64,000 nucleotides of DNA from Flaviramulus basaltis (GTDB lineage Bacteria; Bacteroidota; Bacteroidia; Flavobacteriales; Flavobacteriaceae), in assembly GCF_900114265.1 (NCBI RefSeq), contig NZ_FPKV01000002.1:558001-622000 (forward strand). The letters run 5' to 3'. The notes under the pieces were generated by a model. The model was not told the DNA's origin. It saw only the letters and a list, made by a program, of their open reading frames with translations, and did not search any database. Below, piece after piece: positions 55,334 to 63,484 of this stretch. The translations under genes and the position numbers were made by a program. Position 1 is the first letter of the stretch. Every line of letters starts with the position of its first letter.

Positions 55334-56830
55334 ATGAAGTATTTTTTAACTATTCTCTTATTCATTTCAACACTTATTGTTTTTTCTCAAAAAAGAAAAA
55401 TCCCAACTGACACTATGGTTGTTACAGACCATAATACAATAATAAAAGGTGTTAGTATATCTTATAAAGCTACCACTGGTACACAACCTGTTTGGAATAG
55501 TAAAGATGAACCTATAGCAACACTGTATTACACATATTATGAACGTAATAATGTTAAAGACAAAGCTAACAGACCTTTAGTCATTTCATTTAATGGAGGT
55601 CCTGGTTCTGCATCGGTTTGGATGCATGTTGCTTACACTGGTCCTGTTGTTTTAAATATTGATGATGAAGGCTATCCTGTACAACCTTACGGCGTAAAAG
55701 ACAATCCCAATTCTATACTTGATATTGCAGATATTGTTTATGTAAACCCTGTAAACACGGGCTATTCAAGAATGATTGAAGACAAAGAAGGTAATTTACC
55801 AAAACGTGAAACCTTTTTTGGCATTAATGCAGATATTAAATATCTAGCAGAATGGATTAATACGTTTGTTTCTAGAAAAAGCAGATGGGAATCTCCTAAA
55901 TATATTATAGGTGAAAGTTACGGTGGAACACGTGTAATGGGTTTAGCAAACGAATTACAAAACAGCCAATGGATGTATTTAAATGGTGTTATAATGGTAT
56001 CTCCAGCCGATTATAAACAATATAGTACTTCACAGCCTCTTTATTCAGCTTTAAACTTACCATACTTTACTGCTGCAGCTTGGTATCAAAACGTTTTACC
56101 ATCAGAATTACAACAAAAAGACTTACTCGATATTTTACCAGAAGTAGAAAATTACACCATTAATACCGTTATACCAGCTATAGCAAAAGGTGGCTTTATT
56201 TCTGAAAGCGAGAAAATGGACGTCGCAAAAAAAATGGCTTACTATTCTGGGTTATCAGAAAAATCTATTTTACAACATAACTTAGATGTACCTACTTCCT
56301 TTTTTTGGAAAGAATTATTACGTGATGAAACAGGACAAACCATTGGGCGTTTAGATTCTAGATACTTAGGCTTAGATAAAACTGAGGCGGGCAACTCACC
56401 AGATTACAGCCCAGAATTAACCATGTGGAATCATGCATTTACACCTGCTATAAACTATTACATTAGAGAACATCTTAATTTTAAAACAGATATAAAATAT
56501 AATATGTTTGGAGATGTGCATCCTTGGGATAGACAAAATGATAATACTCGAGATGGTTTACGTCAAGCCATGGCCCAAAACCCTTATTTAAAAGTGCTTA
56601 TTCAATCTGGCTATTATGACGGTGCTACAACTTATTTTGGAGCTAAATATACCATGTGGCAAGTTGACCCTAGCGGAAAAATGAAAGACAGATTCACATT
56701 TAAAGGCTACAGAAGCGGACACATGATGTACTTAAGAAAAGACGATTTAAAATCTGCTAATGATGATTTACGTGAGTTTATAAACAACTCATTATCTAAA
56801 GGGAAAGCTGCTAAGTATTTGAAAAATTAG
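55334..56830 (+). CDS. Serine carboxypeptidase (family S10), exported
   Basis: 498-aa exported alpha/beta-hydrolase peptidase. Signal peptide about 1-18 (FLTILLFISTLIVFSQ). Oxyanion-hole region FNGGPGSASVW (86-96), catalytic Ser195 in GESYGG (193-198), catalytic Asp in SGYYDGATTYFGA (about 423) and His in YRSGHMMYL (about 471). Overall a serine carboxypeptidase releasing C-terminal residues. Length normal for bacterial S10. Expression as a single gene is suggested by its own region and the bidirectional terminator that it shares with the convergent M61 gene; two peptidases facing each other may serve peptide feeding. Confidence 0.94.
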   Translation: MKYFLTILLFISTLIVFSQKRKIPTDTMVVTDHNTIIKGVSISYKATTGTQPVWNSKDEPIATLYYTYYERNNVKDKANRPLVISFNGGPGSASVWMHVAYTGPVVLNIDDEGYPVQPYGVKDNPNSILDIADIVYVNPVNTGYSRMIEDKEGNLPKRETFFGINADIKYLAEWINTFVSRKSRWESPKYIIGESYGGTRVMGLANELQNSQWMYLNGVIMVSPADYKQYSTSQPLYSALNLPYFTAAAWYQNVLPSELQQKDLLDILPEVENYTINTVIPAIAKGGFISESEKMDVAKKMAYYSGLSEKSILQHNLDVPTSFFWKELLRDETGQTIGRLDSRYLGLDKTEAGNSPDYSPELTMWNHAFTPAINYYIREHLNFKTDIKYNMFGDVHPWDRQNDNTRDGLRQAMAQNPYLKVLIQSGYYDGATTYFGAKYTMWQVDPSGKMKDRFTFKGYRSGHMMYLRKDDLKSANDDLREFINNSLSKGKAAKYLKN

Positions 56831-56861
56831 ATGAGTTAAAAACCAAAATATAACACAATAA

Positions 56862-56904
56862 AAAACGATTGATAAACACAAGTTCTATCAATCGTTTTCT
56901 TTTT
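56862..56904. terminator. Bidirectional terminator between the two peptidase genes
   Basis: A 13-bp stem (56862-56874 with 56886-56898, AAAACGATTGATA), an 11-nt loop, T-rich on the right and A-rich on the left. It ends the S10 gene from the left and the M61 gene from the right. Confidence 0.85.
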
Positions 56905-56919
56905 AAACAACAATTAGTT

Positions 56920-58815
56920 TTATCCTTTTAACCAAGCTTCACGTAATGCTTTTTCAGCATCGGTAGCATCAGCTTTTTCCATAATAGCTTCTCCTGTTGT
57001 ATAAGATTGCGTTGTAGTTGTTTTTATAACGACTTCCTCACCATTTCTTTCTAGTTTAACTTCAACATCTTTACCAGGTTTCCAGCCAAATACTTGTTGT
57101 AATACTTGGTTTGCATTTTGCAAAGTAACATCTGTACCATCAATAGTTTTTATAACATCATTTGCTTGCGCTCCATTATCTGCCCAAAAACTGTTTTTCA
57201 ACACAGCTTCTGTAAAGAAGATTATGCCTTTTTGTGGATCTCCGCTAACTATTGGAGCTCCATTCATAAATATGTAATTAGTTTCTACTTCACCTTCTCC
57301 TATTTCCAATCCTACTTTAGCAAAAAACTCGTTGTAGTTTATTGGTGTGTCACCAACAACATGAGTGTTTAAAAATTCTCCTATTGATGGATAAGTCATC
57401 GCTGTAATTTCCTCAATAAGTTTATCATCTTCAAATGGTTTATTTTTTCCATACTTATTTGATAACTCTTTCATTAAAGATAAAATACCTCTATTACCAT
57501 TACTTTCTTCACGCATTAAAATATCAACACACATGCCTATTAAAGCACCTTTTTGGTAAACATTTAAGTATTGATCTTTATAAGGATCTTTTAATATGTT
57601 TTCGCTCATTATAGTAAAACTCATAGTATCGTTTAAACGTTTTGAACGTTGAATTTTATCCATAATTTTATCGAAGAATTCAGCTTCACCAACCAAACCT
57701 TGATTTACTTGAAATAAGGTTGCAAAATATTCTGTAACACCTTCATACATCCATAAATGTTTTGAAAATGTTGGGTTGTTATAATCAAAATAGTGTACAT
57801 CTTCAGAATGCACACTTAAAGGTGTGACAATATGAAAAAACTCATGTGAAACCACATCAATCATACTTTCTGCTAAAGCCTCTTCATCCATTTCTTCTGG
57901 CAGCACAACGACTGTAGATGTATGGTGTTCTAAAGCACCAAAACCTTTAGGAGACTCTTCTTTTCCTTCAGATAGGTATAAATAAATATCATAACGAGGT
58001 GTTGAATTAACATCACCCAAATATGCTTTTTGAGCTTGCATCATTTTAAGCACCGTTTCTTTTAAAGACTTTGCCGAATGTAATTTATTTGGAGAATAGA
58101 CACTTAAAACAATTTTAATATCTCCAACTTGAAACTCTTCAACATCTAAGTTACCGTACATCATTGGGTTATCGGTAATATCAAAATATCTTGGTGCGAA
58201 ATAACTTGTGGTAATGTTTTTACCATCTTCGCTAGTTTTAGAGCTTACATTTTGCAATGCAGAAGTACGAACAAAACCTGCCGCCGCAGTAACATCAAGC
58301 TTGTATTGATTGTTTTTTAAAGAATCAAAATACCCAATAAATCCATGTAAATTCAATACATAATTATTAGGTTCTATATTAGTTCCCGAAGGTGAAAAAG
58401 GTTGTTCCTCTCCTATTCCTCCTTGTTTTTCGATATCAAAAGTATCGTTTACTAAGTACGTTATTTTATCTAATTGCTTTGCATTGGCAATAGTCCAAGT
58501 ATTGTCATCAGTTTTAACAACTGGCATTTCATTACCAGAATAATCAATGGCTTTAAAGTCATCAACATACTTTCCAAAATCGCTTACAGAGTATGTACCC
58601 TGTACTACTCTTGGTAATCTATAGGTTACTGTTTCAATTGTAAAACGACCTGGGTTTATCGTAACAGGTGCTTTATCGTTATCAACCTTGGCTAAGTTTA
58701 TTGAAGTTTCAATTGGTAAACTAGTAGCTAAATCGTTACTACTATTTTTTGTTGTACCACAGCTAGCCAACAAAATACTACCCATTAGTAATGCAGAAGA
58801 AATTCTAATATTCAT
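56920..58815 (-). CDS. M61 family metallopeptidase lipoprotein with PDZ domain
   Basis: 631-aa lipoprotein (start moved from 58875 to ATG 58815, giving MNIRISSALLMGSILLASC with lipobox Cys19). The M61 (glycyl aminopeptidase-like) catalytic domain has HEFFH at 324-328, with E358 (MYEGVTEYF) as the likely third zinc ligand. N-terminal beta domain (about 40-270) and a C-terminal PDZ-like domain (about 530-610: DPQKGIIFFTEAVLKNSFWADNGAQANDVIKTIDG). Substrates of the family are peptides with N-terminal Gly/Ala in the characterised members. Periplasmic or outer-membrane facing. Overlaps nothing; shares a terminator with the convergent S10 gene. Confidence 0.93.
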   Translation of the reverse strand: MNIRISSALLMGSILLASCGTTKNSSNDLATSLPIETSINLAKVDNDKAPVTINPGRFTIETVTYRLPRVVQGTYSVSDFGKYVDDFKAIDYSGNEMPVVKTDDNTWTIANAKQLDKITYLVNDTFDIEKQGGIGEEQPFSPSGTNIEPNNYVLNLHGFIGYFDSLKNNQYKLDVTAAAGFVRTSALQNVSSKTSEDGKNITTSYFAPRYFDITDNPMMYGNLDVEEFQVGDIKIVLSVYSPNKLHSAKSLKETVLKMMQAQKAYLGDVNSTPRYDIYLYLSEGKEESPKGFGALEHHTSTVVVLPEEMDEEALAESMIDVVSHEFFHIVTPLSVHSEDVHYFDYNNPTFSKHLWMYEGVTEYFATLFQVNQGLVGEAEFFDKIMDKIQRSKRLNDTMSFTIMSENILKDPYKDQYLNVYQKGALIGMCVDILMREESNGNRGILSLMKELSNKYGKNKPFEDDKLIEEITAMTYPSIGEFLNTHVVGDTPINYNEFFAKVGLEIGEGEVETNYIFMNGAPIVSGDPQKGIIFFTEAVLKNSFWADNGAQANDVIKTIDGTDVTLQNANQVLQQVFGWKPGKDVEVKLERNGEEVVIKTTTTQSYTTGEAIMEKADATDAEKALREAWLKG

Positions 58816-58917
58816 GTACCTTTTTTTAAATTTAATAAGTGACGTCGAAAATACTATTATGTGACATGTTATCATCTTAATTTTTTGTTAAAAACAGTAA
58901 TTATGTATATTCGCTAG

Positions 58918-59925
58918 ATGCAGAATAAATTGGTTAGTATACTCATCCCTTTTAAAAACACAGAAGCTTTTATAGCCGATTGTATTGAGTCCATTTTACA
59001 GCAAACTTACAAGAATTGGGAGTTGATTATAGTTGATAATAATTCAATTGATAAAAGTCACAATATTGTTAACGCTTTTGCGGATAAAGACTCTAGAATA
59101 AAGCTTTTAAAAAACTCTAGAACAGGCATTATTACGGCTTTACAATTAGCTTTCTCAAAAAGTAAGGGTGAACTCATTACTAGAATGGATAGTGATGATA
59201 TTATGCCTCCAAACAAACTTAAGGTTTTAGTAAATAATTTAGTAACACATGGTAATAAACACATCTCTATTGGTTTAGTAAATTATTTCTCTGAAGAAGG
59301 AATAAAAAACGGTTATAAAAATTATGAATTTTGGCTGAATAACTTAACACAAACGGGAGCTAATTATTCAGAAATTTATAAAGAATGTGTTATTCCTTCA
59401 CCTTGTTGGATGATTCATCGAGATGATTTAATTGCTTGTGATGCATTCAATACAAATAGATATCCTGAAGATTACGATTTAGCATTTCGGTTTTACAAAC
59501 ACCAATATAAATGCATTCCTTGTAATCAAGTTTTACACAATTGGCGTGATTACAACACTAGAACATCGCGAACACATGTACATTATACAGAAAACCATAT
59601 TATTCCTTTAAAACTTGACTATTTTTTAGAGTTAGATTACAATACAGGTAAGACTTTGGTTCTTTGGGGTGCTGGAAATAAAGGAAAAACAATTGCCAAA
59701 ATACTTATTGAAAAGAATGTGTCTTTTACGTGGATTTGTGATAACCCAAATAAAATTGGACGAGATATTTATGGTAAAATATTAAAACCTTTTGATGATT
59801 TAGAAAAAATTAGTAATCCGCAAAGTATAATTACGGTTGCAAACAAAAGCTCGCAAAAGGAAATTAAAAACTACATGCTAAAATTGGATATGAAACCAAT
59901 AGAAGATTATATTTTCTTCTGTTAA
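58918..59925 (+). CDS. Family 2 glycosyltransferase with a C-terminal Rossmann-like domain
   Basis: 335-aa enzyme. The N-terminal GT-A glycosyltransferase (1-220) has VSILIPFKNTEAFIADCIESIL, IIVDNNSIDKS and the metal-binding MDSDD (90-94); ESILQQTY and W.DYN.RTSRTHVHY follow. The last about 100 residues (236-335) form a separate module beginning LVLWGAGNKGKTIAKIL, a GxGxxG nucleotide-binding loop, then ICDNPNKIGRDIYGKILKPFDDL. This second part resembles the Rossmann domains attached to some sugar or methyl transferases. Donor and acceptor unknown; the gene is not in a polysaccharide cluster. Followed after 38 nt by the BatA-like gene. Confidence 0.9.
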   Translation: MQNKLVSILIPFKNTEAFIADCIESILQQTYKNWELIIVDNNSIDKSHNIVNAFADKDSRIKLLKNSRTGIITALQLAFSKSKGELITRMDSDDIMPPNKLKVLVNNLVTHGNKHISIGLVNYFSEEGIKNGYKNYEFWLNNLTQTGANYSEIYKECVIPSPCWMIHRDDLIACDAFNTNRYPEDYDLAFRFYKHQYKCIPCNQVLHNWRDYNTRTSRTHVHYTENHIIPLKLDYFLELDYNTGKTLVLWGAGNKGKTIAKILIEKNVSFTWICDNPNKIGRDIYGKILKPFDDLEKISNPQSIITVANKSSQKEIKNYMLKLDMKPIEDYIFFC

Positions 59926-59939
59926 TTAAAAAAAATATG

Positions 59940-59947
59940 TAGCTTTG
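59940..59947 (+). promoter_or_regulatory. Predicted -7 element for the BatA-like operon
   Basis: TAGCTTTG, full match to TAnnTTTG, 16 nt before the ATG of the BatA-like gene. It lies just after the glycosyltransferase stop, so the downstream operon can be transcribed independently. Confidence 0.4.
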
Positions 59948-59963
59948 ACAAATCTAAAAAGGA

Positions 59964-61889
59964 ATGCAGTTTAAACACCCCGAAATTCTTTACGCACTAT
60001 TACTACTGCTCATCCCCATTATTGTTCATTTATTTCAATTACGAAAATTTCAAAAGGTAGAATTTACAAATGTGGCTTTTTTAAAAGAAGCAACACTACA
60101 AACTCGTAAAAGTTCACAAATAAAAAAGTGGTTAATTCTTTGCACAAGGCTTTTACTTTTAGCAGCTATTGTACTAGCATTTGCACAACCTTTCACTTCC
60201 AAAACAAATACTTTTAATACAGAAAAAGAAACAGCTATCTATTTAGATAATTCGTTTAGCATGCAAATAAAAGGAAATAAAGGAGAACTTTTAAAACGTG
60301 CTGTGCAAGATATTATTAACAATGTACCAGATGATGAAAATATATCTGTAATTACAAACGATAATGTTTACAAAAACACCACAATTAAGGCTATTAAAAA
60401 TGATTTATTACAGCTAGATTATTCATCAAACGAATTAACTCTTGATGCTGCTTTATTAAAAACTAAAACTGCTTTTAGTAATAAAAAAGGCATATTAAAA
60501 AACCTAGTTTTTATAAGTGATTTTCAAAATAATTATACAGATTTTAAACCATCAATAGATTCTCTTACAAATTTAAATTTTGTTAAACTACAGCCTGTAA
60601 ACACTAATAATATTGCTATAGATAGTGTTTTTATTTCTGAAACCACAGCGACTTCTATAGAAATAAAAGTCCGCTTAAAAAACAGTGGCATTGCTGTTGA
60701 AAATTCACCTATTTCACTATTTAATAATGATAAGCTTATTGCAAAAACATCTGTAGCTATTGAGAACGAAGCAGAAACCATATTTTCACTTCCTGCCAAT
60801 CAAGTAATAAATGGAAAAATAACGATTGATGATGCAAATTTACAGTTTGACAATACACTGTATTTCAACATTAATAGTGCTTCCAAAATTAATGTTTTAG
60901 CAATAAATGCAAATGATGATTCCTTTTTAAAACGGATTTATACCAATACAGAATTCAATTATACATCAACCACAGAAAATCAACTAAACTATAATAGTAT
61001 TGATAAACAAAACCTCATTATTTTAAACGAATTAAATACAATTCCTGTAGCCTTATCATCTGTATTAAAACAATTTACAAATCAAGGTGGTTACTTAATA
61101 ATTATACCTTCTAATGCTATTAACACAAATTCATACAATCAATTTTTGGTTAATTACAGAACGAATTTTAGCGATTTAATTCCTTCAGAAAAAAGAATAA
61201 CAACTATTAATTACGCACATCCTTTGTATAGTAATGGGGTTTTTGAAAAACAAGTTAGCAATTTTCAATATCCAAAAGTCAATAGTTTTTACAACCTTAC
61301 TTCAAATAATGCTTCATCAGTTTTACAGTTTGAAGATGGCAAAGTTTTCTTAGGCCAAAGCAATAATGCTTATGTATTTACTTCTGCTTTAAATGATAAA
61401 AATTCAAGTTTTAAAAATTCGCCATTAATAGTCCCAACACTTTATAATATTGCGAAACAAAGCTTTAAAATTCCAGAATTATATTATACCGTAGGGAAGG
61501 AAAATACTTTTGATGTAGACACACAATTACAACAAGATGCTGTTTTATCACTTGTAAATAATGAGATAAACATTATCCCAAAACAACAATATTTTAATAA
61601 TAAAGTTGTGATTAGCACCTCCGAAAATCCAACAATAGCAGGAACTTATTCTATAAAAAACAAGAATGATATTATAAAAAACGTAAGTTATAATTACAAC
61701 AGAAATGAAAGTGATTTAGTTTACACAAGTCTTTCAACAACAAATCAAATAACCATAAGCAATTCAATTACTGAAATTTTCGATACCATAAAAAGTGACA
61801 CAAAAGTTAACGCGCTATGGAAATGGTTTGTTATTTTTGCGCTAGCGTTATTGATTATTGAAATGCTCATCTTAAAATTCTTTAAATGA
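59964..61889 (+). CDS. BatA-domain / VWA-like membrane protein
   Basis: 641-aa inner-membrane protein. BatA N-terminal double-membrane-span domain (MQFKHPEILYALLLLLIPIIVHLFQLRKF at 1-29 in part, second span 57-76 LILCTRLLLLAAIVLAFAQPF) followed by a von Willebrand A-like domain with the MIDAS-type DNSFS (95-99), then a long region of Asn/Ile-rich beta segments (about 200-600) and a C-terminal span (617-637). Characterised Bat proteins act with MoxR ATPases in Bacteroidota; the moxR in this window is 16 kb away. The stop overlaps the start of the next gene by 4 nt. Function unknown beyond membrane anchoring and metal-dependent adhesion inferred from MIDAS. Confidence 0.9.
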   Translation: MQFKHPEILYALLLLLIPIIVHLFQLRKFQKVEFTNVAFLKEATLQTRKSSQIKKWLILCTRLLLLAAIVLAFAQPFTSKTNTFNTEKETAIYLDNSFSMQIKGNKGELLKRAVQDIINNVPDDENISVITNDNVYKNTTIKAIKNDLLQLDYSSNELTLDAALLKTKTAFSNKKGILKNLVFISDFQNNYTDFKPSIDSLTNLNFVKLQPVNTNNIAIDSVFISETTATSIEIKVRLKNSGIAVENSPISLFNNDKLIAKTSVAIENEAETIFSLPANQVINGKITIDDANLQFDNTLYFNINSASKINVLAINANDDSFLKRIYTNTEFNYTSTTENQLNYNSIDKQNLIILNELNTIPVALSSVLKQFTNQGGYLIIIPSNAINTNSYNQFLVNYRTNFSDLIPSEKRITTINYAHPLYSNGVFEKQVSNFQYPKVNSFYNLTSNNASSVLQFEDGKVFLGQSNNAYVFTSALNDKNSSFKNSPLIVPTLYNIAKQSFKIPELYYTVGKENTFDVDTQLQQDAVLSLVNNEINIIPKQQYFNNKVVISTSENPTIAGTYSIKNKNDIIKNVSYNYNRNESDLVYTSLSTTNQITISNSITEIFDTIKSDTKVNALWKWFVIFALALLIIEMLILKFFK

Positions 61890-63142
61890 ACATACTTATA
61901 AAATCTGCTACCATTATAGATTCAAAGAGTGAATTTCATAACACCACTCAGGATTTATTAATTGAAAATGGTGAGATTACTAAAATTGCCAACAACATTA
62001 AAAACCCAAAAAACTATCAAGAAATTAAATTGGATAACCTGCATGTATCTCAAGGCTGGTTTGATAGTAGTGTGAGTTTTGGCGAACCTGGTTTTGAGGA
62101 ACGTGATACTATAGAAAACGGACTTAAAACAGCCGCCTCTTCTGGTTTTACTGCAGTAGCTTTAAATGCGAACACAAACCCTGTAATTGATTCTAATTCT
62201 GATGTGACGTTCGTAAATTCAAGAGCATATAAAAAGGCTGTTACCTTATTACCTATTGGTTCATTAACAGTGAATAGTAAAGGGGAAGATTTAGCAGAAC
62301 TTTATGACATGAATACTGCTGGAGCTGTTGCCTTTTATGATTATAAAAAGCCAATTTCAAACCCAAATTTGATGAAAATAGCCTTGCAGTACGCAAGTAA
62401 TTTTAATGGATTGGTTTGCTCTTTTCCGCAGGAAAATAAAATTTCTGGACATGGTGTAATGAACGAAAACATAACTAGCACCAAACTTGGTTTAAAAGGA
62501 ATTCCTGCTTTAGCTGAAGAGCTTCAAATTGCACGCGACTTATTTTTATTAGAATATACAGGTGGAAAATTACATATACCAACTATATCATCAGTAAAAT
62601 CGGTAGAATTAATAAGAGATGCCAAAAAGAAAAAGCTAGACGTAACTTGTAGTGTTGCCATTCATAATTTATACTTTACAGACAGCATGTTAAATGACTT
62701 TAATACGCACTTTAAAGTATTACCACCATTACGAACACAAACAGATTTGGATGCATTAATTGAAGGCGTTAAAGATGGTACCATAGATATGGTTACTAGT
62801 GACCACAACCCAATTGATGTTGAGCAAAAGAAAGTAGAATTTGACCACGCTGAGTATGGTACTATTGGTTTAGAAAGTGCCTTTGGTGCGCTTCAAACCA
62901 TATTTACTTTAAAGAAAACTATAGATATTTTAACAAAAGGAAAAACTAGATTTGGTCTAGAAAACACATCAATAAATATTGATGAAAAATTAAATATGAC
63001 GCTTTTTAATCCGGATACAAAATACACCTTTTCTAAAAGTGATATTATTTCAAAATCTAAAAATGCTATTTTTGAAAATGAAACCCTAAAAGGAAAAGTT
63101 TACGGAATTATATCAAATAATAAAGTAGCTTTAAATAATTAA
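61886..63142 (+). CDS. Dihydroorotase-like amidohydrolase lacking metal ligands (probable pseudo-enzyme)
   Basis: 418-aa protein with the overall class I dihydroorotase fold: N-terminal beta-sandwich strand (LIKSATIIDSKSEF), GWFDSSVSFGEPGFEERDTIENGLKTAASSGFTAV, and C-terminal TSDHNPIDVEQK with D306. The metal-binding HxH of active enzymes (the GLIDPHVHLREPG pattern) is replaced by S62 and S64, the substrate-binding Arg by G66, and the later ligand His in HICHVST by T233 (HIPTIS). H260 and D306 remain. The active site therefore looks dead. Pseudomonas has a comparable inactive DHOase (PyrC') that is structurally required for aspartate transcarbamoylase; pyrB is not in this window. Overlaps the upstream gene by 4 nt and abuts the next. 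Confidence 0.88.
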   Translation: MNILIKSATIIDSKSEFHNTTQDLLIENGEITKIANNIKNPKNYQEIKLDNLHVSQGWFDSSVSFGEPGFEERDTIENGLKTAASSGFTAVALNANTNPVIDSNSDVTFVNSRAYKKAVTLLPIGSLTVNSKGEDLAELYDMNTAGAVAFYDYKKPISNPNLMKIALQYASNFNGLVCSFPQENKISGHGVMNENITSTKLGLKGIPALAEELQIARDLFLLEYTGGKLHIPTISSVKSVELIRDAKKKKLDVTCSVAIHNLYFTDSMLNDFNTHFKVLPPLRTQTDLDALIEGVKDGTIDMVTSDHNPIDVEQKKVEFDHAEYGTIGLESAFGALQTIFTLKKTIDILTKGKTRFGLENTSINIDEKLNMTLFNPDTKYTFSKSDIISKSKNAIFENETLKGKVYGIISNNKVALNN

Positions 63143-63484
63143 ATGATGACAGAACAAGATATTGAAAGAGGACGTAAAAATGCCATTATTAGTTACATAA
63201 CTATTTTTGGAGTTATAATTGCTTTTTTTTTGAATAATGAAGATGATAAAAAAAGTGCTTTTGCTAGTTTTCATATTAGACAATCTTTGGGCTTATGGCT
63301 TACGTTTTATGCATTAGGCTATATTATTGGTATTTTTGATAGTTGGTTAGTTTCTTCAAGTTTTTATCTATTTTTCACGGTACTTTTCATTTATGGCTTT
63401 GTAAATGCTCTTGGAAGAAAAGCAATTGCCGTTCCATTAGTTGGAGCATTTTATCAAAAAATATTCGCAAATCTGGGAAAATAA
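63143..63484 (+). CDS. Small polytopic membrane protein, DUF4870/Tic20-like
   Basis: 113-aa inner-membrane protein with about three to four hydrophobic segments (IISYITIFGVIIAFFL, LGLWLTFYALGYIIGIF, FYLFFTVLFIYGFVNAL) and the central motif KKSAFASFHIRQSLGLW that marks DUF4870/Tic20-like proteins. Two consecutive ATG codons can start it (63143 or 63146). It begins directly after the stop of the dihydroorotase-like gene and ends directly before the next start, so the four genes from 59964 are one transcription and translation-coupled unit. Function unknown. Confidence 0.88.
   Translation: MMTEQDIERGRKNAIISYITIFGVIIAFFLNNEDDKKSAFASFHIRQSLGLWLTFYALGYIIGIFDSWLVSSSFYLFFTVLFIYGFVNALGRKAIAVPLVGAFYQKIFANLGK

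Noticed and set aside
42649-61889. A moxR-bat operon
   Set aside because: The MoxR gene and the BatA/VWA gene are 16 kb apart on opposite strands; no DUF58 gene is present, so the classic operon is not here.
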